51,518 nucleotides of DNA from Chitinophagaceae bacterium (GTDB lineage: Bacteria > Bacteroidota > Bacteroidia > Chitinophagales > Chitinophagaceae), in assembly GCA_016787085.1 (NCBI GenBank), contig JAEUVJ010000066.1:1-51518 (forward strand). Direction: 5' to 3'. The notes beneath the pieces are model-generated. The model saw only the letters and a program-made list of their open reading frames with translations, was not told the origin of the DNA and did not search any database. This document shows positions 6,697 through 15,212 of this stretch, in pieces; position 1 is the stretch's first letter, and each line of letters opens with the position of its first letter. Position numbers and translations under genes: made by a program.

Positions 6697-7689
6697 ATGA
6701 AAGTAGACGTCCACACCCATATCATGCCTGAATACATGCCGAACTGGACTCAGAAGTTTGGCTATGGCGAGTTCATTCACCTGGAACACCGGAATTGCCA
6801 GGCCTGTATGATGAAAGGAGATAAACTGTTCCGTGTTGTAGAAGAGAATTGCTTTAAGGAAGATCTTCGGTTAAAGGAAATGGATGAAACAGATGTAACC
6901 AAACAAGTTCTTTCCACCATTCCCGTTTTGTTCAACTACTGGGCGAAACCGGCCGACGGACTGGAAACATCCCGCTTCTTTAATGATCATATTGCCGAAA
7001 CAGTAACAAAAGAGCCTGGTCGCTTTATTGGTTTAGGAACAATTCCCTTGCAGGATACTGATCTTGCCATCAAAGAAATGGAAAGATGTGTAAAAGAATT
7101 GAAAATGCCCGGACTGGAGATCGGGTCTAATATCAACGGCAAAAACTTATCTGAAAAAGAGTTCTTTCCCTTTTATAAGGCAGCCCAAGAATTGAGCTGT
7201 GCCTTATTTGTGCATCCATGGGAAATGATGGGTGAAGACCAGATGCAGAAATATTGGTTGCCCTGGCTGGTGGGCATGCCGGCAGAAACATCCAGAGCCA
7301 TCTGTTCTATGATCTTTGGCGGTGTGTTCGAACAGTTCCCCAAACTAAGAGTAGCTTTTGCACATGGCGGCGGATCGTTTCCTTTTACCATTGGCAGAAT
7401 TGAACATGGATTTGACGTAAGACCCGATCTGACCGCTATTGACAACAAGGTGAATCCGAGGGACTATATCGGAAAATTCTGGGTGGATAGTTTAGTTCAT
7501 GATAAAAAGGCGATGGAGTATTTGATTGATGTAATGGGAGAAGATAAAATATGCCTTGGCAGTGATTATCCTTTTCCATTGGGCGAGCATCATCCGGGAA
7601 GGTTGATCGAGAAAATGAAACTGGGTAAAAAAGCAGAAAAAAAGCTTTTATATAAAAATGCAGAAGACTGGTTAGGTATTAATCATTAA
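6697..7689 (+). CDS. 2-amino-3-carboxymuconate-6-semialdehyde decarboxylase (ACMSD, amidohydrolase superfamily)
   Basis: Non-oxidative Zn-dependent decarboxylase turning ACMS into 2-aminomuconate semialdehyde and so diverting flux away from quinolinate. The 330-residue protein begins MKVDVHTHIMPEYMP, where His6 and His8 are the first two metal ligands. LFVHPWEMMG provides another His, AFAHGGGSFPF the next, and CLGSDYPFPLGE the catalytic Asp. The start is ATG 6697; the 42 codons of open frame upstream are repeat sequence. It overlaps the convergent GDPD gene by 11 bp at its 3' end. Confidence 0.95.
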   Translation: MKVDVHTHIMPEYMPNWTQKFGYGEFIHLEHRNCQACMMKGDKLFRVVEENCFKEDLRLKEMDETDVTKQVLSTIPVLFNYWAKPADGLETSRFFNDHIAETVTKEPGRFIGLGTIPLQDTDLAIKEMERCVKELKMPGLEIGSNINGKNLSEKEFFPFYKAAQELSCALFVHPWEMMGEDQMQKYWLPWLVGMPAETSRAICSMIFGGVFEQFPKLRVAFAHGGGSFPFTIGRIEHGFDVRPDLTAIDNKVNPRDYIGKFWVDSLVHDKKAMEYLIDVMGEDKICLGSDYPFPLGEHHPGRLIEKMKLGKKAEKKLLYKNAEDWLGINH

Positions 7690-8584
7690 ACAGGTTCGGA
7701 TAATCCGTAATGATCCCATCCACTCCTGTTTTTCTTAACTCAGCGATTCGTGTTTTGTCATTCACTGTCCAGGGAATGATCTTCATACCTTGTTTATGAC
7801 ATTTCTTCACCAGCTTTTCATTGACCAGCTCATGGGCAGGGCTGTAGATTGACGGAGTAAACCCAAGCGCTTTTACCTGTTCATCAAGTCCTCTTTTATC
7901 ATAGTCTTCTATGAGTATGGCTGTTTTAATGTGCGGGTACTTCTGATGAAGATATTGCAGGGTTCTGAAATCAAATGACTGGATGATCACATGATCCTCT
8001 ATTCCCTTTTCTTTAATGACCGCCATCAATAGCTCAACAAACTCTTCCGGTTTTGGCTGAAATACGCCATCAAACTCAGGATCGCTCTTGGTCTCAATAT
8101 TATAATACGGGAAAGGCCTTTTGCGGGTCTTCATGGCCTCCTTCACGCTATCAATGACATCGCCCAGCAATGGCTTTATGGCTTTCATTTTCTGTTGCTG
8201 CGGAAAACGGGGATGCAGCTTCAATCCTACATCAAAGGTCTTCACCTGCTCATAGGTCATCCAGTAGATATTGAATTTCCTTTCTTCCCGTACGCCCATG
8301 TAAGTGCCGTCCGGTTTGGTAGTGATCTCCTCTCCAAACCATTGCTCATGAGACAGGATCACTTTTTTATCCTTTGTGACCACTACATCCATTTCCAGCG
8401 TAGTAACGCCAAGGTCAAGGGCCTTTATCATCGCCGGGATCGTATTCTCCGGCATCAGGCCACGGCAACCCCGATGCCCCTGCTTATCAAACATAGTATT
8501 CATTGAAGAAGAGCGTTGAAGCTTCTTTGTATCCGAACAGGACAGGAACACCAGGAAGAATATAACAACACCTACCCTTATCAT
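7679..8584 (-). CDS. glycerophosphodiester phosphodiesterase, lipoprotein
   Basis: Hydrolyses glycerophosphodiesters from phospholipid turnover. The 301-residue protein has an N-terminal lipobox (VFLSCSD) and the GDPD core: QGHRGCRGLMPENT with the catalytic His and Glu ligand, then LEMDVVVTKDKKVILSHE carrying the metal-binding acidic pair and second catalytic His. The C-terminal GVDGIITDYP is also characteristic. It was probably exported and lipid-anchored. Its ATG overlaps the PaiB-like stop codon by four bases (ATGA), so the two genes form a translationally coupled pair. Confidence 0.92.
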   Translation of the reverse strand: MIRVGVVIFFLVFLSCSDTKKLQRSSSMNTMFDKQGHRGCRGLMPENTIPAMIKALDLGVTTLEMDVVVTKDKKVILSHEQWFGEEITTKPDGTYMGVREERKFNIYWMTYEQVKTFDVGLKLHPRFPQQQKMKAIKPLLGDVIDSVKEAMKTRKRPFPYYNIETKSDPEFDGVFQPKPEEFVELLMAVIKEKGIEDHVIIQSFDFRTLQYLHQKYPHIKTAILIEDYDKRGLDEQVKALGFTPSIYSPAHELVNEKLVKKCHKQGMKIIPWTVNDKTRIAELRKTGVDGIITDYPNLFND

Positions 8585-9213
8585 GAAGGAAATAATTTTG
8601 ATCTTCTTTTTTCCATTAACTCAGCGATCTCTTGTCCATCTCCACCCTGCTGCTTTAATTTCTCCGTGATGGTATCATAGCTTGTCGCATCCCTGTTCTG
8701 GCTAAGTTTAAAGACATTATCCAGTTCTTTTACTTCGATCTCGAATGCCACAATAGCCCTGACCATTTTTTCTACATACTCTTCGGGGAGGTCTTCAAAA
8801 TTGGCGCCTGAATGAGGGTTATTCTCAAAATGATTCGTCGTTCGTTTCAGTACATTCTTTAAGGCTTGTTCATCCAGGAACCTCAGCATCCCTCTTGCAT
8901 GAACACTCATATAATTCCAGGTAGAGCCCTGTTGTTTATTCTCATACCAGCTTGCACTGACATAGGTATGGGCCCCGGTAAAGACCGCCAATACATTCGG
9001 GTTCTGCAAAAAAGCTTTGTGATGATCTGTATTCCGCATCATGTGTCCTGAGAGAAAAAATTTGCCTTCTCTTTCATCAATGAATACAGGCACCTGGGTT
9101 GCCACAGGTTCATTTTGTCCGCTACAGCCGGCAATAAAAGCAAAAGGGTGCTCCCGGACAAACTGCCTCACCACTTCCGGGTCATTTTCTTTAAAATAAG
9201 GAAGATCATACAT
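8581..9213 (-). CDS. PaiB-type FMN-binding protein (putative negative regulator family)
   Basis: A 210-residue member of the FMN-binding split-barrel PaiB family, recognised from the N-terminal HPFAFIAG and PVATQVPVF, SGHMMRNTDHHKAF, AHTYVSASWY, and the STWNYMSVHARG signature. B. subtilis PaiB represses protease and sporulation genes, but most homologues are uncharacterised and some are plain flavoproteins. It is translationally coupled to the downstream GDPD lipoprotein gene. No DNA-binding domain beyond the family fold is visible. Confidence 0.88.
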   Translation of the reverse strand: MYDLPYFKENDPEVVRQFVREHPFAFIAGCSGQNEPVATQVPVFIDEREGKFFLSGHMMRNTDHHKAFLQNPNVLAVFTGAHTYVSASWYENKQQGSTWNYMSVHARGMLRFLDEQALKNVLKRTTNHFENNPHSGANFEDLPEEYVEKMVRAIVAFEIEVKELDNVFKLSQNRDATSYDTITEKLKQQGGDGQEIAELMEKRRSKLFPS

Positions 9214-9280
9214 GCAGCTAAATTACATTTTCCCGTATCAAGATGCTGCAACGTTTTTACGAACGGGGTTGTCAGCACAA

Positions 9281-9293
9281 ATGACCAGGTCAT
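9281..9293. other. 13-bp palindrome upstream of the PaiB-like gene
   Basis: ATGACCAGGTCAT is perfectly symmetrical around its central A and lies 68 bp upstream of the PaiB-like start, in a 170-bp non-coding stretch that otherwise shows nothing recognisable. It could be an operator, but one copy is weak evidence. Confidence 0.2.
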
Positions 9294-9384
9294 GCGTATC
9301 CATTGCGCTCTTAGCCAGCCGAAAGACACCCGGGTTAGTTTCAAGTATAGAGAGGTTGCCTGTCTGTGAACGATCCGTACAGTA

Positions 9385-9410
9385 AAGGCTGCCCATATGG
9401 GCAGCCTTTT
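9385..9410. terminator. strong intrinsic terminator hairpin 3' of mrp
   Basis: The 24-nt segment 9385-9408 is a perfect palindrome (AAGGCTGCCC plus its complement around a central ATAT). T residues follow on both strands, four on plus and three on minus. It most likely ends the leftward mrp transcript. Confidence 0.75.
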
Positions 9411-9437
9411 AGTATTATTCCGGGTGTCTTGTATATA

Positions 9438-10532
9438 TTAACCGACCGTTGCCATCACTTTAGCCGCATCCATATTCGCATTGCGCATGGCTATACTTCT
9501 CACCACCTGTGCCGCAAATCCTTCAAATGCTTTTCTGGTGATCGTATCATCTCCCATCATGATCGGCACACCTATGTCACCACCTTCCCGGATGCTTTGC
9601 ACCAATGGTATCTGTCCCAGGAAAGGAAGATCATACTCATCTGCCAATCGTTTGCCCCCTTCTTTCCCAAAAATGTAATACTTGTTCCCGGGCAATTCAG
9701 CCGGTGTGAAATAACTCATGTTCTCTACCAACCCGATGATCGGCACATTCATCTGTGCCTGTCCAAACATCGCTATCCCTTTTTTGGCATCGGCCAGGGC
9801 CACATCCTGCGGCGTTGTAACGATCACTGCGCCGGTCACCGGAACTGTCTGCATCAATGTCAAATGAATATCGCCGGTACCGGGAGGCATGTCCACCACC
9901 AGGTAATCCAGTTCATCCCAATATACATCCGTGATGAATTGCCGGATAGCGCTGCTGGCCATCGGCCCTCTCCATACCACTGCATTCTTTTCATCAACCA
10001 GCAGACCGATACTGATCAGTTTGATACCATATCTCTCCAGCGGAGCGATCATGCCTTTACCATCCACCTCCATCATCATAGGTCTTTCCCCGCGAACACC
10101 GAACATGATCGGCACACTCGGGCCATAGATATCGGCATCCATCAGTCCCACCTTAGCGCCCCCTTGCGAAAGGGCCAATGCCAGGTTGGCTGATACCGTT
10201 GATTTCCCCACTCCTCCTTTTCCGCTCACCACCGCAATGATATTTTTTACTTTGGGCAGAACAGCCTTATCATCCGCACGCCGGGTAGTGGTATTGGAAG
10301 TAAAATTCACTTTCACCACAGCCTCTTTATTCACCAGCAACTTAATGGCATTGATACATGCATTTTTAATATGATCCTTCATCGGGCAGGCAGGAGTGGT
10401 CAGCACGACAGTAAAAGACACATAGTTCTTTTCGATCACCACATCCTTTACCATATTCAACGTCACAAGGTCTTTCCCAAGATCAGGCTCCTGTACGTTT
10501 CGCAGGGCTTCCAATACTTTTTCTTCGGTCAT
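9438..10532 (-). CDS. Mrp/ApbC-family P-loop ATPase, iron-sulfur cluster carrier
   Basis: A cytoplasmic scaffold/carrier that transfers Fe-S clusters to apoproteins. In the 364-residue product an N-terminal MIP18/DUF59 domain (about 1-85, with TTPACPMKDHI) precedes the Mrp ATPase. The ATPase has the deviant Walker A VVSGKGGVGKST, the switch DADIYGPSVPIMFG, VVDMPPGTGD, and VENMSYFT. The usual CxxC is not evident after VENMSYF. I begin at ATG 10532; the frame extends two codons to a TTG. It has its own upstream -7 box and its own terminator, so it is probably monocistronic. Confidence 0.93.
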   Translation of the reverse strand: MTEEKVLEALRNVQEPDLGKDLVTLNMVKDVVIEKNYVSFTVVLTTPACPMKDHIKNACINAIKLLVNKEAVVKVNFTSNTTTRRADDKAVLPKVKNIIAVVSGKGGVGKSTVSANLALALSQGGAKVGLMDADIYGPSVPIMFGVRGERPMMMEVDGKGMIAPLERYGIKLISIGLLVDEKNAVVWRGPMASSAIRQFITDVYWDELDYLVVDMPPGTGDIHLTLMQTVPVTGAVIVTTPQDVALADAKKGIAMFGQAQMNVPIIGLVENMSYFTPAELPGNKYYIFGKEGGKRLADEYDLPFLGQIPLVQSIREGGDIGVPIMMGDDTITRKAFEGFAAQVVRSIAMRNANMDAAKVMATVG

Positions 10533-10566
10533 ATTCAAAGCTTATGTTAAATTAGAATTGCAGCTG

Positions 10567-10574
10567 CAAAGGTA
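10567..10574 (-). promoter_or_regulatory. -7 box of mrp
   Basis: TACCTTTG on the minus strand matches TAnnTTTG exactly, 34 bp upstream of the mrp ATG. No convincing -33 TTTG is seen at the usual spacing. Confidence 0.5.
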
Positions 10575-10620
10575 ACCACTCAGCACCCTAATTTGTTGGC
10601 TTATTTAGACAAGTTGTACT

Positions 10621-10628
10621 TATTTTTG
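10621..10628 (+). promoter_or_regulatory. -7 box for the gene at 10636
   Basis: TATTTTTG matches TAnnTTTG, with a TTG at 10596-10598 (22-bp spacing). It ends seven bases before the ATG, which implies a near-leaderless mRNA like that proposed for the SDR. Confidence 0.35.
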
Positions 10629-10635
10629 AAGCCCG

Positions 10636-11274
10636 ATGAGGAAATTTTTACTTTATACCGCTATTGCCGTTTTTCTTGTTCCTGCTGCTGCCAGAGCCCA
10701 GTTTGAAACGGCCCGTGATTCAGTGGTTCAGCTCTATGGCGTCATCATGACGGCAGACAGCCTTGTCGGTATCCCCGCAGTAAGTGTGATGGTAAAAGGT
10801 CAGAACCGGGGAACAATCACTAACGGTGACGGTGTTTTCTCCATTGTAGTATTAAAAGGCGACCAGGTTGAATTCACCCACGTCAGCTATAAGCCGAAAA
10901 CAGTTACTATTCCCCGCAACCTGGATGGCAATCAATACAGCGTCGTTCAACTAATGGTACAGGATACCGTTTACCTGCCTGCCACCATCATCAGGCCACG
11001 GCCAACACCCGAACAGTTTGCCCGCGATTTTGTGAACACTAAAGTACCTGATGACGACATTGAAATAGCCAGAAGAAACACCGACGCTACCAAGCGGCGC
11101 ATACTAATGAAAACAACACCCGGTGATGGACGGGAAGCTACCGCCATTCAGTTCAATAACATCGCTAAAAAAGCGGTCTACTCCGGACAGACCCCCCCGA
11201 TGAATATTTTTAACCCGGCAGCATGGTCTGAATTCATACAGGCCTGGAAACGGGGCGATTTCAAAAACAAGTAG
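10636..11274 (+). CDS. secreted carboxypeptidase-regulatory-like domain protein
   Basis: A 212-residue protein with a Sec signal peptide (cleavage likely after AAARA) followed by a beta-sandwich of the CarboxypepD_reg-like type: LYGVIMTADSLVGIPAVSV, GTITNGDGVFSI and HVSYKPKTVTI are the typical strands. In Bacteroidota this domain precedes TonB-dependent receptors or occurs alone in small envelope proteins. The C-terminal half is charged and not recognised. Function unknown; it was probably periplasmic. Confidence 0.75.
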   Translation: MRKFLLYTAIAVFLVPAAARAQFETARDSVVQLYGVIMTADSLVGIPAVSVMVKGQNRGTITNGDGVFSIVVLKGDQVEFTHVSYKPKTVTIPRNLDGNQYSVVQLMVQDTVYLPATIIRPRPTPEQFARDFVNTKVPDDDIEIARRNTDATKRRILMKTTPGDGREATAIQFNNIAKKAVYSGQTPPMNIFNPAAWSEFIQAWKRGDFKNK

Positions 11275-11584
11275 ATTAGTTTATTCCCGCTTTCATTCAT
11301 GGTTGTTCGCAGCAAAGCTATCCACCGTTCAACGGGTATCGGATAGGTAGCGTATCAGTTTGAAATATTTGAACCCCATAGTTACATAGGATTTCACAAC
11401 TTGTCCCGCCGCAGGCGTGGGTAGACACTCCCATGTGTATTTTCTTTGTGCCCTTTGCGCCTATGTGGTTTAATAACATTTCTGAAGCTGAAATTTCAAA
11501 CTGAGACACTATCCTCAGATAGAGCGGGTTGCCATTATCAAAAAATAAAACTATTTTATCCCACACCAAAAGCCACATATCATT
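11275..11584. other. 310-bp non-coding gap with repeat remnants
   Basis: It holds a perfect 11-bp inverted repeat (CAGTTTGAAAT at 11356-11366, complement at 11493-11503) and, between the arms, three consecutive 9-mers of the CTTTGYGCC type (11444-11470). Those 9-mers resemble the octamer repeat at 6653-6690. The 86-codon minus-strand frame across it has no recognisable features and looks spurious. Confidence 0.5.
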
Positions 11585-11989
11585 ATGTCAACCGCCGAAC
11601 TGATAAAACAATGGTATGAAGAAGTATGGAATAAAGCCAATGAAGGTTTTATTGACGAAATGATGCATAAGGATGTCATCATTCATGGTCTTGACCCGGT
11701 AGGCACCAGTAAGGGCATCGAAAACTTCAAGATATTCTATAAGAACTTCCGGGGATCCTTCCCGGTCGTCCAGGTACTCGTCAAATCACTGGTAAACGAT
11801 AATGAGTTTGCGGCTGCGCATTGCATGGTGATGGCCAAAACAGCAGCGGGTAAAGAAGTATCATTTACCGGCCTCACCGTGGGGCGCTACAAAGACGGTA
11901 AACTGATCGAGGGCTGGAACAATTTCGACTTCCTCAAAATGTACCAGCAGTTAGGCCACATATTGATGGCTGATATCGGGTCGGAATGA
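11585..11989 (+). CDS. SnoaL-like / NTF2-fold protein
   Basis: 134 residues with the SnoaL-like polyketide cyclase/ester-cyclase profile: an N-terminal helix (LIKQWYEEVWNKAN), the DEMMHKDVIIHG strand, GIENFKIFYKNFRGSFP, and the closing FTGLTVGRYKDGKLIEGWNNFD. The fold binds small hydrophobic ligands and can be enzymatic. No neighbouring polyketide genes exist, so the substrate cannot be guessed. Codon use and GC fit the surroundings. Confidence 0.8.
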   Translation: MSTAELIKQWYEEVWNKANEGFIDEMMHKDVIIHGLDPVGTSKGIENFKIFYKNFRGSFPVVQVLVKSLVNDNEFAAAHCMVMAKTAAGKEVSFTGLTVGRYKDGKLIEGWNNFDFLKMYQQLGHILMADIGSE

Positions 11990-12030
11990 ACAGTTCCCTT
12001 TCATCATTATGAAAGAGGTATGCTATTCGT

Positions 12031-12549
12031 TCAGCAGTCGTAGCCAGTAACGGAAATCTGGTTCGGAAAGCTGAAAGAAATAGTAGTATCCAGTTTTTGC
12101 TGTCCTTTTATGCTGATATAGCCGCCGACGGTCCGTGCAAGCGGCTCAAGAGAACGGATACTGTAATCAAGCGCATAGCCATTGTAATTACTACGGTCCT
12201 CAATTTCCAGGATCACGATATCACGGAACCTGTCTGCCCGTATGTGGATACGGCCTTTACGTGCATTTGTGATCACCGTAGCCAGCAATTCCTCAATGAC
12301 CGGTGTGATCCGGCTTTCATCTGCCATGATATAAAGATCAGAAGATACTTCATTCATTACCGAACTGTCGCTTTTACGCATCATATCATTTAACGAATGA
12401 CGCAATAACTGGTTGATCAATGATTGAAGGGGAATGTGTGGACGATGGGCGGTATGTGCAAAGCCCGGGCGTATCGGTTCTATCATAAGGGTGGATTTTG
12501 TTTTTCTCATAGTTATCGGAACTACTTTCACTACAGGAGCCTGTTTCAT
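12031..12549 (-). CDS. orphan protein with a histidine-kinase-like ATPase region
   Basis: A 172-residue protein whose second half resembles the HATPase_c domain of sensor kinases: VIEELLATVITNARKGRIHIR looks like the N-box helix followed by a strand, and IVILEIEDRS like the G1-preceding strand. The middle (LINQLLRHSLNDMM) is helical. There is no transmembrane segment, no phospho-acceptor H-box that I can identify, and the G1 DxGxG motif is degenerate or missing. It could be a degenerate kinase, an anti-sigma-like regulator or a pseudo-ATPase. A second possible start is Met14. Confidence 0.5.
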   Translation of the reverse strand: MKQAPVVKVVPITMRKTKSTLMIEPIRPGFAHTAHRPHIPLQSLINQLLRHSLNDMMRKSDSSVMNEVSSDLYIMADESRITPVIEELLATVITNARKGRIHIRADRFRDIVILEIEDRSNYNGYALDYSIRSLEPLARTVGGYISIKGQQKLDTTISFSFPNQISVTGYDC

Positions 12550-13093
12550 TTTACTAACCGGTTTTACTTTCCCGAAGTAAACTCATCAGGCTGAAAAGCA
12601 AAGTAGGACGGTTTGCTGATATTACGTAATCGTACTTCTACACTGCCACGAATATTTCCTTATCAATGCTAAGAGTTTTTTTAAAGAATATCCATGCCTG
12701 CTTCTAAGAGGTAGCATCATTTCTCAAAAGCACCGAAATAGGTATAGTAATTCAACGATGGAGTTATACAGTTCTGAAGCTCAGTAAATACCGTTTCAAC
12801 CGGCCACTAACACTTGTAACTGCCAAATAACCATGACTAATTTTCAGTAAAATAATTTCACGCTGTAGGGCTATGGGAACCATGTTCATAGGCTGTCATC
12901 GTAAATTTCCCGGCATCCCCGGGCTATGGCGTGCAGGTTTTACAGAGTACTTTTGACTTCAGAAGCAGTACAAATCTCAGGGCCTGAGAAAAACCCGAAA
13001 CACCCGTCGCCCGAAGATCCATCGTACTTCTTCCAAACAAGAAAGGCTATAATCCAAACCTACGGCGGTATTCGTTACCCTAAATTGAAAACG
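12550..13093. other. 544-bp gap without a convincing gene
   Basis: No ORF with protein-like composition is present. The open frame leading into the transglycosylase (from 12926) lacks a signal or family similarity, so I treat it as leader. A -7-like box is at 12948-12955. No tRNA or clear intrinsic terminator was seen. Confidence 0.5.
12948..12955 (+). promoter_or_regulatory. candidate -7 box for the lytic transglycosylase
   Basis: TACTTTTG matches TAnnTTTG, about 140 bp upstream of the ATG at 13094. No -33 TTTG is found at 19-22 bp, so support is modest. Confidence 0.3.
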
Positions 13094-14002
13094 ATGACGA
13101 AGAGAAGAATGAGGAACACAGGTCTTGTGAGTACAGTATCACTTATTATTATTGCCGCTGTAAGTATCGCGGCAACTCATCGGTCGGTTCCCGGCAACAG
13201 CACACTGCATGACACCTGTAACCAGCTTTGGTTTGATACCACGCTCCTGAAACTGAACGGTATTCCTGCGATCGGCGAACTCAGTGTTCCGGCCATCACC
13301 CTGAATAAACAGGCCAGAGAGTTCACTGAAGGATATATCAAACGCAACAGTGAACTGCTGGAGAAAATGCAGCAGAAAAGCCCGCGTACATTCAGGCTTA
13401 TTGATGATATATTCACCAAATACGGGCTGCCATTAGAATTAAAATACCTCGCTGTGATAGAGTCGCAGTTAAAATCAACAGCACTTTCACATGTAGGAGC
13501 CCGGGGCTGGTGGCAACTGATGCCTGAAACGGCACGCATACTCTCTTTGAAGGTCAATGCAGGCCGCGATGACCGTACCCATTTATACAGAAGTACTGTT
13601 GCCGCTGCAAAGTACCTGAAAGACCTTTATAAACTCTTCGGCGACTGGACACTGGTGATCGCTGCTTACAACAGCGGACCGGGTAGAGTATATGAGGCCA
13701 TTAAAAAATCAGGCAGCCGTAATTTCTGGAAGCTACAGCATCACCTTCCTGCCGAAACAAGAGGCCACGTAAAGAAGTTTATCAGCACCCATTATTATTT
13801 TGAAGGAAAAGCAGGCATCACTACTATGACAAAGGAGGAAACCATCGCTTACAAAAAGCAGATGATCGCATTCGTGGATGAACACAATACCCTGCTGATG
13901 GAAAAGTATAATGAAGAACAGGACAGCAGCGATACGACAGACCTCCGGCATGTAGCAATGCTGATCCGTATCACCGGCCAGGGGAAAAACAATAATAAAT
14001 AA
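13094..14002 (+). CDS. lytic murein transglycosylase (SLT domain, MltD-like)
   Basis: Cleaves peptidoglycan glycan strands to 1,6-anhydro products in the periplasm. From ATG 13094 the 302-residue protein has a signal anchor (GLVSTVSLIIIAAVSIA), then an SLT domain. YGLPLELKYLAVIESQLKS carries the catalytic Glu in the IESQ segment, VGARGWWQLMPETAR is the second motif and VIAAYNSGPGRVYEAI the third. No LysM repeats follow, unlike E. coli MltD. The in-frame extension to 12926 adds 56 residues with no family similarity and would bury the signal sequence. Confidence 0.9.
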   Translation: MTKRRMRNTGLVSTVSLIIIAAVSIAATHRSVPGNSTLHDTCNQLWFDTTLLKLNGIPAIGELSVPAITLNKQAREFTEGYIKRNSELLEKMQQKSPRTFRLIDDIFTKYGLPLELKYLAVIESQLKSTALSHVGARGWWQLMPETARILSLKVNAGRDDRTHLYRSTVAAAKYLKDLYKLFGDWTLVIAAYNSGPGRVYEAIKKSGSRNFWKLQHHLPAETRGHVKKFISTHYYFEGKAGITTMTKEETIAYKKQMIAFVDEHNTLLMEKYNEEQDSSDTTDLRHVAMLIRITGQGKNNNK

Positions 14003-14225
14003 CAGAACTATCAGAATATAAACATTCTGCTGCTTTTGCCTCTCAAAAAATTCTCACACCTGCAATCACTGCAAGTTGATAAATTGAGGTTAAAAGTGAA
14101 TAACTAATAAAGAGTTTTCTTTAGCATGGCTGTAAATTGTGTAAGGATTCGTACCTGTCCGGAAAAGCAGTACGATTCTTGCAATAGAATTTTCAATTAA
14201 GTACCGTTTTCAAAACCTTATAGCC

Positions 14226-14492
14226 ATGCTGTTCCAAAAAAATGTCCAGTTTTCCCGGCTGATCAAAGCTGATGGCCTGCTGCGAGAATTCAATTTCAGA
14301 AGACACAGGGATGCTGAAGGAGGTGTGTTGTTCTCCGTAGATGTTGCCGACCTTCGCAACAACCGCATTTTTTTCAAGATGCAGCAAAAAGAAACATCCT
14401 GGAAAATTATACAGACAGCCATTCCTGAATGGGTGCGCACCAATGAAGAGAAACTTCACCAAACTATCGAAGAAGAAATGAATAAGGCCTGA
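14226..14492 (+). CDS. small conserved protein of unknown function, paralogue of the gene at 15993
   Basis: 88 residues, no signal peptide. It shares with the product of 15993-16298 a strong N-terminal block: FSRLIKADGLLREFNFRRHRDAE here against FTRLIKAGGRLREFNFRKLRDAE there. A second block (NNRIFFKMQQ against GNRILFRMQK) and a matching C-terminal helix beginning P-E/K-W-V/I follow. I do not recognise the family. Charge and strand pattern suggest a compact beta-rich cytosolic domain. Confidence 0.75.
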   Translation: MLFQKNVQFSRLIKADGLLREFNFRRHRDAEGGVLFSVDVADLRNNRIFFKMQQKETSWKIIQTAIPEWVRTNEEKLHQTIEEEMNKA

Positions 14493-14521
14493 TCAACAGG
14501 CATCATGCGGGCTTCTACAGT

Positions 14522-15013
14522 CTATTTTATTAATGCTTTCGCTTCTTTGACCAGGCAATCGCCCTGGGTCATGATCTTTTCCTGGTCTTCAGGGGTCAGG
14601 GTGATCGTGGTTTGTGTCTTATTGGTCCCGTTGATCACTATGCTGGTGATCTTTTGAGTGATCAGCCTGTTCAATAAAGTATTGGTAGTGGCGGTATTTC
14701 TAAAGATGATATGAAAAAAACCTTCGCAGTTCACCGATCCTGTATTGCGGAAAGTGGCTTTTACTTTTGTTCCTTCATAGTTGATCACAGCCGTGGATGC
14801 ATCGTTAAAACAACTCTCATTCCGGTTCATCGTAAAGAAAAGATCCACTTCCTTGCTGTCTGCCTGGATGGATAAAGAAGCCATGTCCATTTTAATGAGA
14901 CTGGTGGACAACCTGACTTCCTTCGTATAAGGATCAACAGTCTTTTTTAACTTACAATCCTGGGCGGCTGCACATAATGGCAACACAAAGATCAACCCGG
15001 CTAAAAACTTCAT
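14522..15013 (-). CDS. secreted protein of unknown function
   Basis: 163 residues with a clear Sec signal peptide (MKFLAGLIFVLPLCAAAQ). The mature part has three Cys (DCKLKK, ESCFND, NCEGFF and a later GDCLVKE give four in total), enough for disulfides, and alternating strand pattern. No family recognised. It lies between the two small paralogues on the opposite strand. Confidence 0.65.
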   Translation of the reverse strand: MKFLAGLIFVLPLCAAAQDCKLKKTVDPYTKEVRLSTSLIKMDMASLSIQADSKEVDLFFTMNRNESCFNDASTAVINYEGTKVKATFRNTGSVNCEGFFHIIFRNTATTNTLLNRLITQKITSIVINGTNKTQTTITLTPEDQEKIMTQGDCLVKEAKALIK

Positions 15014-15212
15014 AGAGGTGTGTTAAGGGGATAAAATTAGTATTTGCCTGTCTCATCCTGAAAGGAGACATGTTAAAAAAGCAGTAGAGCTTGCTTTCAT
15101 CCGTCGCCTGACATATGATTATTACATTTCATGTGCCATAAATAACGGCCCGTCACTCCTCCTCTTTACTCCCTACCCTCAGTTCCCCATCTTTGCCTGA
15201 AATTAACGGCAC

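Noticed and set aside
9214..9384. tRNA or small structured RNA in the paiB-mrp gap
   Set aside because: No acceptor stem with a T-loop motif could be built; only a 13-bp palindrome is evident.
9366..10193. 275-codon plus-strand frame
   Set aside because: Lies antisense to the clear Mrp/ApbC gene; His/Cys-rich composition typical of a shadow frame.
11318..11578. 86-codon minus-strand frame
   Set aside because: Spans a repeat-containing gap, no signal or domain, unusual composition.
12926..13093. 56-codon N-terminal extension of the lytic transglycosylase
   Set aside because: No family similarity and it would place the signal anchor internally; a -7-like box lies within it.
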